Assembly (NCBI GenBank): GCA_035530875.1
Contig: DATKUB010000028.1
Coordinates: forward strand, 1 to 22,309
Direction of reading: 5' to 3'
DNA: 22,309 bases
Source of the DNA: JANXYY01 sp035530875
GTDB taxonomy: Bacteria; Actinomycetota; Actinomycetes; Nanopelagicales; Nanopelagicaceae
The notes under the pieces were generated by a model. It searched no databases. It was not told the DNA's origin and saw only the letters and a list, made by a program, of their open reading frames with translations. Positions 15,899 through 22,271 of the stretch are shown here, piece by piece; the first letter of the stretch is position 1; each line of letters opens with the position of its first letter. The position numbers and the translations under genes are program-made.

Positions 15899-15971
15899 GC
15901 CCCTTTAGCTCAGTCGGCAGAGCGTCTCCATGGTAAGGAGAAGGTCTACGGTTCGATTCCGTAAAGGGGCT
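15899..15971 (+). tRNA. tRNA-Thr (anticodon GGT)
   Basis: A complete cloverleaf is readable: acceptor stem GCCCCTT (15899-15905) pairs with AAGGGGC (15964-15970). The anticodon stem TCTCC/GGAGA encloses ATGGTAA, with anticodon GGT at 15932-15934, and the T-arm contains GGTTCGATTCC. The discriminator base is U. CCA is not encoded. A weak -10-like TACTCT lies at 15864-15869. It heads the tRNA-Thr/tRNA-Met/rpmG block typical of actinobacteria. Confidence 0.95.
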
Positions 15972-16001
15972 CAAATCGGGTGGAGGTTGGCTCGAACCCT
16001 T

Positions 16002-16075
16002 GGCGGGGTAGCTCAGGTTGGCAGAGCAAGCGGCTCATAATCGCTGTGTCGCCGGTTCAAATCCGGCCTCCGCTA
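16002..16075 (+). tRNA. tRNA-Met (anticodon CAT), elongator type
   Basis: Acceptor GGCGGGG (16002-16008) pairs with CTCCGCT (16068-16074) using two G-U pairs. The anticodon stem AGCGG/TCGCT encloses CTCATAA, and the T stem is GCCGG/CCGGC around TTCAAAT. The first pair is formed and the three G-C pairs of initiator tRNA are absent, so this should be an elongator. A tRNA-Ile with modified CAU is less likely given the rpmG neighbourhood. Confidence 0.92.
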
Positions 16076-16122
16076 CGCACGATTTCCTGCGTGAGGACTC
16101 ATTCAGGTAATCTTCACTCCCT

Positions 16123-16140
16123 GGCCGCGACGCGGCCTTT
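16123..16140 (+). terminator. Possible weak terminator or processing hairpin after tRNA-Met
   Basis: GGCCGC (16123-16128) and GCGGCC (16132-16137) form a perfect 6-bp stem with a 3-nt loop, followed only by TTTA. It may partly separate tRNA transcription from rpmG or be a 5' leader structure of rpmG. Confidence 0.35.
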
Positions 16141-16176
16141 AGAGGCAAGACCCCCGCAGATAAGAGGAGCAAGGCC

Positions 16177-16347
16177 ATGGCAAGTAAGAGCGCCGATGTT
16201 CGGCCAAAAATCACCATGGCCTGCGTTGATTGCAAAGAGCGCAACTACATCACCAAGAAGAACCGTCGTAATGACCCGGATCGTCTTGAGTTGAAGAAGT
16301 TCTGCCCACGCTGCCGGGCCAGCACCGTCCACCGCGAGACTCGCTAA
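16177..16347 (+). CDS. rpmG: 50S ribosomal protein L33
   Basis: The 56-residue protein starts at ATG 16177 behind AGAGGAG (16163-16169). It contains KITMACVDCKERNYITKKN, then LELKKFCPRCRASTVHRETR. Two CxxC pairs (residues 16/19 and 43/46) make this the zinc-binding C+ form of L33. It is part of the large ribosomal subunit near the E site. Position directly after tRNA-Thr and tRNA-Met and before the MaoC-like pair is the standard actinobacterial arrangement. The C+ form implies the cell may have a zinc-independent paralogue elsewhere, which cannot be seen here. Confidence 0.97.
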   Translation: MASKSADVRPKITMACVDCKERNYITKKNRRNDPDRLELKKFCPRCRASTVHRETR

Positions 16348-16350
16348 CCC

Positions 16351-16797
16351 TTGCTCTCTCCCGACATCGTCGGGCGTGTGTACCCGGGTAGAGGTGCGCA
16401 CGAAATTCGGGCACTTTCAATAACAGCTTTTGCCCGAGCGATCAACGACGAAAACCCTGCCTATTTTGATGTTGATGCCGCGCGGGCGCTTGGCTACCCA
16501 AACCTCCTAGCTCCACCCACTTACTTGGTATCAATTGCGATCGATGAAGCTCAGCAGGCGCTGACGGATCCGCCCGTCTCCATTGACTGGTCTCGGGTCG
16601 TCCACGGTGAGCAACGGTTCAAGTTCAATCGTCCGATTGTCGCCGGCGATGTCCTAACTTGCGAGACGGCGATTGAGGCCGTCAAGTCTTTAGCTGGAAG
16701 TGACTTCGTGACAACGCGGGCAAATTTCCTAGATGAGCAGGGAACTCTAGTTGCGAATGCTTGGTCCATCCTGGTTGTCCGGGGGCCAGAGGCATGA
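16351..16797 (+). CDS. hadA: MaoC/HadA-like (R)-hydroxyacyl dehydratase subunit, stabilising partner
   Basis: A 148-residue hotdog-fold protein with N-terminal FAS1-like/HadA character: LSPDIVGRVYPGRGAHEIRALSITAFARAINDENPAYFD, then LGYPNLLAPPTYL. TTG 16351 is taken as start because it gives the usual family N-terminus 3 nt after the rpmG stop. The next in-frame GTG (16378) would cut into the domain. At the position of the catalytic D-x4-H motif it reads D33-ENPA-Y38, so the histidine is missing, as in mycobacterial HadA, whose role is substrate binding rather than catalysis. It overlaps hadB by 4 nt and should form a heterodimer with it. Without evidence of mycolic acids, the exact pathway is open. 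Confidence 0.87.
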   Translation: MLSPDIVGRVYPGRGAHEIRALSITAFARAINDENPAYFDVDAARALGYPNLLAPPTYLVSIAIDEAQQALTDPPVSIDWSRVVHGEQRFKFNRPIVAGDVLTCETAIEAVKSLAGSDFVTTRANFLDEQGTLVANAWSILVVRGPEA

Positions 16798-17216
16798 GCC
16801 GGCGCACTTTTGATTCCGTGACGGTCGGACAGAGCCTTCCGACCGTGAAGTATTCGGTTAATCGAGAGATGCTGATTGCTTACGCTAATGCCAGCGGGGA
16901 TCAGAATCCGATCCACCAGGACGAGGCCTTTGCAAAGAGCGTGGGTTTGCCTGACGTAATTGCCCATGGCATGTTCACGATGGCGAGTGCTGGCAGGGCA
17001 TTGACCGACTTTGCGGGCGACCCGGGAGCGATCGTCGAATTCTCGACGCGTTTCACCAAACCGGTTGTAGTCCCAGCCGGCCAAGACGTGGTGATTGAGA
17101 TCTCCGGCACGGTCGCGGAGAAACTAGATGATCGCCTTGTGCGAATTGAACTGCAGGTAACGTGTGGTGGCGTGAAAGTCTTGGGTATGACCCGCGCGAT
17201 AGTCGCCTTGGCATGA
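16794..17216 (+). CDS. hadB: MaoC/HadB-like (R)-hydroxyacyl dehydratase, catalytic subunit
   Basis: ATG 16794 overlaps the hadA stop (ATGA). Earlier in-frame codons from 16761 lie inside hadA. The 140-residue protein has the catalytic hydratase-2 motif ASGDQNPIHQDEAF with D36 and H41, then GLPDVIAHGMFTMASAGR, the classic MaoC signature. It dehydrates (R)-3-hydroxyacyl thioesters in the cytosol in a fatty-acid elongation or related pathway, paired with the upstream HadA-like partner. The murB start overlaps its stop by 4 nt, so the dehydratase pair and a peptidoglycan enzyme are translationally linked. The gene name refers to the mycobacterial homologue. Here the product is more likely an ordinary fatty-acid dehydratase. 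Confidence 0.9.
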   Translation: MSRRTFDSVTVGQSLPTVKYSVNREMLIAYANASGDQNPIHQDEAFAKSVGLPDVIAHGMFTMASAGRALTDFAGDPGAIVEFSTRFTKPVVVPAGQDVVIEISGTVAEKLDDRLVRIELQVTCGGVKVLGMTRAIVALA

Positions 17217-18220
17217 CGACCTTCGCCGAGCTCACTACCTTGCGAGTCGGCGGCGATGCTGCTCGGCTAGTAAGGGCTACCAGCGAAGCAGAAATTCTGG
17301 CAGTAGCTGACTCGCCAGATCTATTAGTGGTTAGCGGCGGCTCGAACTTGCTCGTAGGCGATCAAGGTTTTGCTGGCACTGTTCTTCAGATCGCGACGAC
17401 AGGTATTTCGATTGATAGCGATGCCTGCAGTGGTGCCACCATCAAATTGGCCGCGGGCGAGGAGTGGAGTTCGTTCGTCGAGTATGCCGTCGATAACGGC
17501 ATGGCCGGGGTTGAGACGCTGGCAGGGATTCCCGGACTTGTTGGTGCGGCGGTAATCCAAAACATTGGTGCCTATGGTCGCGAGATTGCAGGGAGCATTG
17601 CAAGGGTTCGCGCCTATGACCGGTCGCTCAGAGCCGTCACGACCTTAGCTGGCGCCGATTGCGGATTTGCCTACCGGACATCTCGGTTCAAATCCGATCC
17701 GGATCGTTGGGTCATCTTGGACGTGACCCTGCAACTGCGAGTGGGTTCGGAGAGTGATCCGATCAAGTATCAGGAATTGGCCGATGCGCTTGGAGTGAAG
17801 ATGGGGGAGCGGGCTCCGCTTGTCCAAGTACGTGACGCGGTTATGGCACTTCGCAGACGAAAGGGCATGGTGCTGGACCCAACAGATCGTGATACGTGGT
17901 CGGCCGGATCTTTCTTCACCAATCCTGTGATCACTCGAGCCCAGTCTGAACTGCTTCCCGTCGAAGCGCCGACCTGGCCACTAGATGATGGCGTCAAAGT
18001 TTCTGCTGCCTGGTTGATCGAACAAGCCGGATTCCCGAAGGGCTATCGCTTGAGGGGCGCTGCGATTTCCAGTAAGCATTCGCTTGCCCTAGTCAACGCA
18101 GATAATGCGACCGCCGCTGATTTAATCGCGCTGGCTACCGCGATTCGGTCTGAAGTGAGGGCTAAATTCGACATCCAGCTGGAACTCGAAGTTCGATTAG
18201 TTGGGCTTGACCTTGGCTAA
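17213..18220 (+). CDS. murB: UDP-N-acetylenolpyruvoylglucosamine reductase
   Basis: ATG 17213 overlaps the hadB stop. An upstream start at 17162 would add 17 non-homologous residues. The 335-residue FAD enzyme begins TTLRVGGDAARLV and has VVSGGSNLLVGDQGF at about residues 39-53, GIPGLVGAAVIQNIGAYG at 105-122, YRTSRFK, and GSFFTNPV with the proton-donating Ser233. Near the end are AAWLIEQAGFPKGYRLRGAAISSKHSLALVN and LELEVRLVG with the catalytic Glu. It reduces UDP-GlcNAc-enolpyruvate to UDP-MurNAc in cytoplasmic peptidoglycan synthesis. Placement after the HadAB pair is usual for actinobacteria. Confidence 0.96.
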   Translation: MTTFAELTTLRVGGDAARLVRATSEAEILAVADSPDLLVVSGGSNLLVGDQGFAGTVLQIATTGISIDSDACSGATIKLAAGEEWSSFVEYAVDNGMAGVETLAGIPGLVGAAVIQNIGAYGREIAGSIARVRAYDRSLRAVTTLAGADCGFAYRTSRFKSDPDRWVILDVTLQLRVGSESDPIKYQELADALGVKMGERAPLVQVRDAVMALRRRKGMVLDPTDRDTWSAGSFFTNPVITRAQSELLPVEAPTWPLDDGVKVSAAWLIEQAGFPKGYRLRGAAISSKHSLALVNADNATAADLIALATAIRSEVRAKFDIQLELEVRLVGLDLG

Positions 18221-18968
18221 AACGGTGGCCGTAGTCGGCTCAACCGGCAAGACGGGGATCGCCGTGGCGGCGGCCCTTGCAGATAGTCAGTTCGAGGTCC
18301 GAAGACTGAGTAGTGAAAATTCAAATCTCGAAACTGGGGAAGGACTTCTTGCCGCATTCTCAGGGTGTGCCGTTGTCTATCACTTGGCGCCGAACTTCCA
18401 TCCGATGGAAGTTGAGATTGCCGCAAACGCGATAAGCGCTGCCGAGCAGGCAGGTGTGGAGAAGTTTGTTTTTCATTCGGTGCTTCACCCACAGATTTCG
18501 GCGATGCCCCACCATTTGGCTAAATCCAAAGCGGAAGAGTTGGTAATGGCCTCCGGTCTTAGGTGGGGAATCATTCAGCCATCTGCGTATGCGCAGAATC
18601 TGAATGAGCAAGTGGTTGCCGAAGTTCCATATCGTGTATCCGCGCCCTTTTCGTTTGTTGATCTGACCGATGTCGGATTGGCGGCGGCTCGATTGGTTTT
18701 GGACGACGTCACAGATTTTGGGATATTTGAAGCCTCTGGTCCGACTACCTCGGTAGAAGAAGTCGCTTCGGCCCTGGGTTGGCATTTCGCTGAAATCGAG
18801 TTGGAGCGATGGTTTGCCAGCAACAGCGCATTACCGCAGTATCAATTCGATGCGCTCACCGCAATGTTCTCTTATTACAACGAACACGGCTTGGTTGGCA
18901 GCGACTTCACCCTTACGGAATTGCTTGGCCGAGAACCTATTCACGCGATTGATGCATTACGGCTCTAG
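18213..18968 (+). CDS. NmrA-like NAD(P)-binding Rossmann protein
   Basis: A 251-residue product from TTG 18213, which overlaps the murB stop by 8 nt and gives the expected AKTVAVVGSTGKTG beginning. Another TTG at 18201 is possible. The dinucleotide motif GSTGKTG is at the N-terminus, then CAVVYHLAPNFHP, EKFVFHSVLHP, HLAKSKAEELVMASGLRWGIIQPSAYAQNL and VDLTDVGLAAARLV. This is the atypical SDR/NmrA pattern (NAD(P)-binding, no Tyr-x3-Lys proton relay evident). Members include redox sensors and quinone or isoflavone-type reductases. Its translational overlap with murB suggests co-expression, but no link to peptidoglycan is known to me. It is the last gene before the accessory region. Confidence 0.82.
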   Translation: MAKTVAVVGSTGKTGIAVAAALADSQFEVRRLSSENSNLETGEGLLAAFSGCAVVYHLAPNFHPMEVEIAANAISAAEQAGVEKFVFHSVLHPQISAMPHHLAKSKAEELVMASGLRWGIIQPSAYAQNLNEQVVAEVPYRVSAPFSFVDLTDVGLAAARLVLDDVTDFGIFEASGPTTSVEEVASALGWHFAEIELERWFASNSALPQYQFDALTAMFSYYNEHGLVGSDFTLTELLGREPIHAIDALRL

Positions 18969-19005
18969 CCCGCTCTTGCGTCTCTAAGGCCGTTTCTATG
19001 AACTT

Positions 19006-19196
19006 GGTAGATTCTTTGTTGGAATCTCACGGTCGGGAGTAGTTTCTAGTCGGAATGACAGGGTTTGAGGGAGATTTGCCGTTGGAATCTCACAATAGAA
19101 GGTAGATTATAGCTTCAACCTCTCCGCTTCGTGGTAGATTCGCTGTTGGAACCTCACGTCAAGCGGTAGATTCCTCGAGGTGCTCTGAGAGTGGAG
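19006..19196 (+). repeat. Six-unit ~32-bp tandem array with dyads, upstream of the HTH-ATPase gene
   Basis: Units start at 19006, 19037, 19069, 19101, 19133 and 19165, so the period is 31-32 bp, about three helical turns. The 5' half is GGTAGATT (exact in units 1, 4, 5, 6; GGGAGATT in 3; diverged in 2). Twelve bases further is GTTGGAATCTCAC (exact in units 1 and 3, one change in 5, diverged in 2 and 4, essentially lost in 6). Inside unit 1, AGATTC-N7-GAATCT is a perfect dyad, and units 3 and 5 keep it with one mismatch. The array touches the ribosome site (GGAGGAGG, 19193-19200) of the next gene. It looks like a cooperative operator series, probably for the HTH protein itself. Confidence 0.85.
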
Positions 19197-19206
19197 GAGG
19201 CACCAA

Positions 19207-20247
19207 ATGGCTTTAGTACGAATTGGGGATGTTGCCAAGGCGTTGAATCTTCACGTTAGTGCTGTTCGACGCATGGCCGACCTCGGCCTAATTCCAAGTC
19301 ACAGGACAAAGGGCGGCCATCGGCTATTTGATCTTAAGAAGGTCACAGAAACGCTGGGTACATCGGTCAAAGCAAACCTGGCAGCCGTGGGCGCCGTTCA
19401 GCCCGAGGCGTTGGGCAGGCCAAGTTGGCATGAAGAATATGCCGTTGCAAATCTCGAAGAACACATCGTTTGGAAGCTAATTGTTAGAGATCTCAATCTG
19501 GATTTAGCCTGTCCGGCTGAAGACATAGCGAGTTATGCATTTACCGAAATGCTGAATAACGCAATAGACCATTCAGGAGGGTCAGTTGTTTCGGTCAGTT
19601 TCTGGCGCAACGAAAATATATGGGCATTTGAAATTCAAGATGATGGGATAGGGGTCTTTTCTAACGTTATGAAGAGTTTCGGCTTGGCCAACGAAATGGA
19701 GTCGGTCGCAGAACTCTCCAAGGGAAAGCAAACCACCGCGCCCAAAGCGCATTCCGGTGAAGGAATATTCTTCACGTCAAAAGCAGTTGACCTCTTTCAA
19801 CTCGCGTCCGACGAGATTGTATGGACGGTAGACAATTGTCGAAATGATTTTGCCGTTGGCCAGGATGAATTGAAGGTAGGGACTCGGGTCTTCTGTGAAA
19901 TAGATATCGATACTGATAAGACGTCACTTTCAATCTTCGAACAATTCACGAAAGAGCATGACTTTGTGGTGACACGACCGACGGTTAAGTTGTTTCAATT
20001 CGGAACGACATTTGTCTCAAGGAGTGAAGCGAAGCGACTCCTGAGGGGTATGCAGGAATTTGATGAGATCGAACTTGATTTCCAAAAGGTTCAATCCGTG
20101 GGACAAGGTTTTGTGGATGAGGTCTTCCGAGTGTGGGCAGCGGAACACCCTTCACACAGGATCATCCCAATCAATATGAATCCAAAAGTGAAATTCATGG
20201 TTGAACGTGGGATGCCAAAGAACGATGCCAACTCACAAAAGAGTTGA
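19207..20247 (+). CDS. Three-domain regulator: MerR-type HTH, GHKL ATPase, STAS-like (DUF4325-like) C-terminus
   Basis: A 346-residue soluble protein with a strong GGAGGAGG site. Residues 1-50 form a MerR/excisionase-type winged HTH (RIGDVAKALNLHVSAVRRMADLGLIP, then RTKGGHRLF). Residues ~105-230 form a GHKL/HATPase_c domain with N-box TEMLNNAIDHS (E114, N118), G1 box DDGIG (145-149), lid/G2 HSGEGIFFTSKAVD (182-195) and GTRV (225-228). Residues ~255-332 resemble the STAS-like DUF4325 domain (TVKLFQFGTTFVSRSEAKRLL, IELDFQKVQSVGQGFVDEVFRVW). There is no DHp phosphoacceptor domain, sensor or membrane segment, so it is not an ordinary sensor kinase. The ATPase and STAS parts recall RsbW/RsbV partner switching within one chain, here attached to a DNA-binding head. 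It probably binds the repeat array upstream. Signal and targets are unknown. Confidence 0.85.
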   Translation: MALVRIGDVAKALNLHVSAVRRMADLGLIPSHRTKGGHRLFDLKKVTETLGTSVKANLAAVGAVQPEALGRPSWHEEYAVANLEEHIVWKLIVRDLNLDLACPAEDIASYAFTEMLNNAIDHSGGSVVSVSFWRNENIWAFEIQDDGIGVFSNVMKSFGLANEMESVAELSKGKQTTAPKAHSGEGIFFTSKAVDLFQLASDEIVWTVDNCRNDFAVGQDELKVGTRVFCEIDIDTDKTSLSIFEQFTKEHDFVVTRPTVKLFQFGTTFVSRSEAKRLLRGMQEFDEIELDFQKVQSVGQGFVDEVFRVWAAEHPSHRIIPINMNPKVKFMVERGMPKNDANSQKS

Positions 20248-20268
20248 GTACGCTATTTGTGGACGCCA

Positions 20269-20299
20269 GCACAGGCTAGGGCGTGTCAGTAACCCTTGA
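20269..20299 (+). repeat. 31-bp dispersed repeat, copy 1
   Basis: Starts 22 nt after the stop of the HTH-ATPase gene. The core GCTAGGG is followed by CGTGTCAGTAACCCTTGA. It matches copies at 21608 and 22241, while the flanks do not align by eye. Confidence 0.85.
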
Positions 20300-20405
20300 T
20301 CGCTTTGGAATTTCTCTCAGTGGCTGAACGCAGTTGCCAAGAACTCACTATCAGCTGGCAGGATTCATTCCAATTTGTGCGGTTGTTTTCTTATAGCCTC
20401 AAGGG

Positions 20406-21575
20406 ATGAAGCGAAATCTTCGTTTGTGGACCGTTTCGACCGTGATAGTTGCGTTAATGACACTGACCTTAAGCGCTTGTGGCGTTACCAGGTCGACAAC
20501 GCAACCTTCGGCGAGCGCTTCTGCGACAGCGACTACGGCAGTCAATGCGGTCGGACCGTTCTGCGCCGTGCCAATGCCCGCGTCCTGGAAGTCGGTGATC
20601 GCGAGTGGTCAAGTTGTCGGCGATGGAACATGGTCGAGAATCATGGCCTTGTCCCCGAGCGGCGACAAGATCGTCAGGGAAGTTCGCAAGGTCTCGGTCG
20701 CCCATCTCGAGATGGGTTCTCCGGGCGGCAAACAGCAGACCATAGCGACCATCGCCAACACCGACGCTGGCGGCTATCTTGAATATGCCGATTTCGACGG
20801 TCGGTGGGTCGTCTACGTCCTGGGCTACAGCCAGAACATCGCCAATCGCTGGGCGATCTACGCCTGGGACAGCCAATCTGCAGCGGCACCGCACAAGATC
20901 GCTGTTTCACGATCGGGTACCCACTGGATATTGGATCCCGATGTAAAAGTTCATCAGGGCAAGGCAACTTGGGTTGCCAGCCCAGGCACCACTGCCGTGC
21001 TCGAGATCCACCTCTTCAAACTCGCATCGGACCGCGACCAGATCGTGGAGACTGGAAATGTCGGTCCCCCTTTCTTCACCGACAACCTCCTGGCCTGGCC
21101 CGAATCGAAAGCACCAAGTGACCCGTCTCGATTGAAGGCTTATGACATCGTCAGTGGCGCGATGGCCAACCTGCCCGACGCACTCAAGGTAATCGAGAAC
21201 GGCTTCTCGATTGCCAGCGACGGCCATAATTCGGCATGGACTGGCGGTGCCATGCAAAAAGAAGTCTGGGCGTGGCACACCGGCTGGGCGGCGCCTAGAA
21301 AGATCTATGATGCCGGACAGGGCAGTTGGGTCAGCGAGGTCCAACTCACTGGCGACATAGTGTCGTGGACCGGTGATGCCACCTGGGCCGCCGACCTACG
21401 CAGCGGCTCTTACGTGAAACTCACTCCCGACTCGGGCATATCGATGGCCAGTGGGACAAGGTTGGGGTTCATGTACAACACGACAGGGGGCAAGTCTCAG
21501 TATCCGCCAATCGTCTCGGTCGTCGTAGACGTCAGCAAACTGCCACCACTACCGGCATGCGCACCCAGTAAGTGA
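20406..21575 (+). CDS. Predicted lipoprotein with beta-propeller-like repeats, function unknown
   Basis: A 389-residue protein with an N-terminal lipoprotein signal: basic MKRNLRLW, a hydrophobic core, and lipobox LSAC with Cys25. A Ser/Thr/Ala linker follows to about residue 46. The mature part has recurring short strands such as TWSRIMALSPSGDKIVREV, FDGRWVVYVLGYS, RWAIYAWDS and GHNSAWTGGAMQKEVWAWHTGW, which look like TolB/WD40-type blades, but no named family is recognised. It should be anchored to the outer face of the membrane. AAGGG abuts the ATG too closely to be a normal ribosome site, so a leaderless message is possible. It lies alone between repeat copies 1 and 2, and by eye looks richer in GC than the preceding gene, suggesting separate acquisition. 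Confidence 0.8.
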   Translation: MKRNLRLWTVSTVIVALMTLTLSACGVTRSTTQPSASASATATTAVNAVGPFCAVPMPASWKSVIASGQVVGDGTWSRIMALSPSGDKIVREVRKVSVAHLEMGSPGGKQQTIATIANTDAGGYLEYADFDGRWVVYVLGYSQNIANRWAIYAWDSQSAAAPHKIAVSRSGTHWILDPDVKVHQGKATWVASPGTTAVLEIHLFKLASDRDQIVETGNVGPPFFTDNLLAWPESKAPSDPSRLKAYDIVSGAMANLPDALKVIENGFSIASDGHNSAWTGGAMQKEVWAWHTGWAAPRKIYDAGQGSWVSEVQLTGDIVSWTGDATWAADLRSGSYVKLTPDSGISMASGTRLGFMYNTTGGKSQYPPIVSVVVDVSKLPPLPACAPSK

Positions 21576-21607
21576 TTGCGGATAGCCCTGAAACCTGAAT
21601 CACCTCG

Positions 21608-21638
21608 GCACATGCTAGGGCGTGCCAATAACCCTTGA
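21608..21638 (+). repeat. 31-bp dispersed repeat, copy 2
   Basis: Starts 33 nt after the lipoprotein stop. It has GCTAGGG followed by CGTGCCAATAACCCTTGA and differs from copy 1 at three positions. It sits between the lipoprotein and VanZ-like genes. Confidence 0.85.
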
Positions 21639-21692
21639 GGGCACTGTCGACTGCGGAAAACCCCCATCGGGGCTGCGAATCGTCTTCCTGCA

Positions 21693-21698
21693 GATACT
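21693..21698 (+). promoter_or_regulatory. Possible -10 element of a leaderless VanZ-like gene
   Basis: GATACT matches the -10 consensus at five of six positions and lies 8 nt before ATG 21707, so transcription would start at or next to the start codon. No Shine-Dalgarno is visible before that ATG, which agrees with leaderless translation. The -35 is not recognisable. Confidence 0.35.
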
Positions 21699-21706
21699 GT
21701 GAATTC

Positions 21707-22222
21707 ATGAGGCTCACGAGACCGAGCAAACTCGCGCTCGGCATCGCTGGAATCATCTACCTTGGCTTGCTGTACAAGTTACTGCTCACGCCAACAATTG
21801 CGACTTTCAATCACGTGCGACGAGTCAACCTAATCCCATTCAAGACGATCACCGAGAACCTAACCGACACTGGTACACCATTTCAACACAGAGCGTATGA
21901 GTTGCTCGGCAACCTGGCGGTGTTGACACCCATCGGCATCTATCTAGCGTTCGTGCGCCGCAAGTTCAGCATCTGGCCCGTGCTCGGCATCGGGATTGGC
22001 ATGTCATCTTCTGTTGAAATCACGCAGTACCTGAACTGGACATGGCGAGTGGCTGACGTCGACGACGTCATATGCAATGCCAGTGGCGCACTCATTGCAT
22101 ATGTGTTTGTCGCGTACACGTTGCACCGCTTGGGCCCCAAGCAGTTTCCTACACTTCGACGCCTTCGTGATGCCAAAGTCGCAGACCTCATAGCCGTAGA
22201 CAAACACCGAACTCGGATCTGA
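21707..22222 (+). CDS. VanZ-like family membrane protein
   Basis: A 171-residue membrane protein from ATG 21707. The longer reading from TTG 21635 would begin inside repeat copy 2 and add a Cys-rich, non-family leader, so it is rejected. The order is typical of VanZ: KLALGIAGIIYLGLLYKLLLTP, NLIPFKTI near residue 40, ELLGNLAVLTPIGIYLAF, WPVLGIGIGMSSSVEITQYL, and the family end motif RVADVDDVICNASGALIAYVF, which carries the conserved Asp/Asn/Gly. Roughly four membrane segments are expected. VanZ itself gives low-level teicoplanin resistance, but most relatives are of unknown role, and resistance should not be assumed. It stands alone between repeat copies 2 and 3. Confidence 0.87.
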   Translation: MRLTRPSKLALGIAGIIYLGLLYKLLLTPTIATFNHVRRVNLIPFKTITENLTDTGTPFQHRAYELLGNLAVLTPIGIYLAFVRRKFSIWPVLGIGIGMSSSVEITQYLNWTWRVADVDDVICNASGALIAYVFVAYTLHRLGPKQFPTLRRLRDAKVADLIAVDKHRTRI

Positions 22223-22240
22223 TTTTGTTCAAGTACACGA

Positions 22241-22271
22241 TTACATGCTGGGGTGTGTCAATAACCCTTGA
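22241..22271 (+). repeat. 31-bp dispersed repeat, copy 3
   Basis: Starts 19 nt after the VanZ-like stop. It reads ACATGCTGGGG then TGTGTCAATAACCCTTGA. It is the third copy placed shortly after a stop codon. No gene is seen in the remaining 38 bases of the window. Confidence 0.85.

Noticed and set aside
19006..19196. CRISPR array
   Set aside because: Units are 25 conserved bases with only 6-7 nt between, the conservation decays within units, there are no spacers of normal length and no cas genes.
20229..20246. CAACTC/GAGTTG hairpin at the end of the HTH-ATPase gene as a terminator
   Set aside because: A 6-bp, AT-rich stem with no following T-tract and overlapping the stop codon. Too weak to call.
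20375..20894. Alternative frames over the start of the lipoprotein gene on both strands
   Set aside because: The lipoprotein frame has a proper signal peptide and lipobox. The competing frames are Arg/Cys/Trp-rich shadows of GC-skewed codons.
21635..21706. Longer N-terminus for the VanZ-like protein from TTG 21635
   Set aside because: It would start inside repeat copy 2 and add a Cys-rich leader unlike the family. ATG 21707 gives the expected beginning.
20269..22271. Integron attC sites
   Set aside because: The 31-bp repeats lack RYYYAAC/GTTRRRY core sites in the required arrangement and extended flanking palindromes, and no integrase is present in the window.
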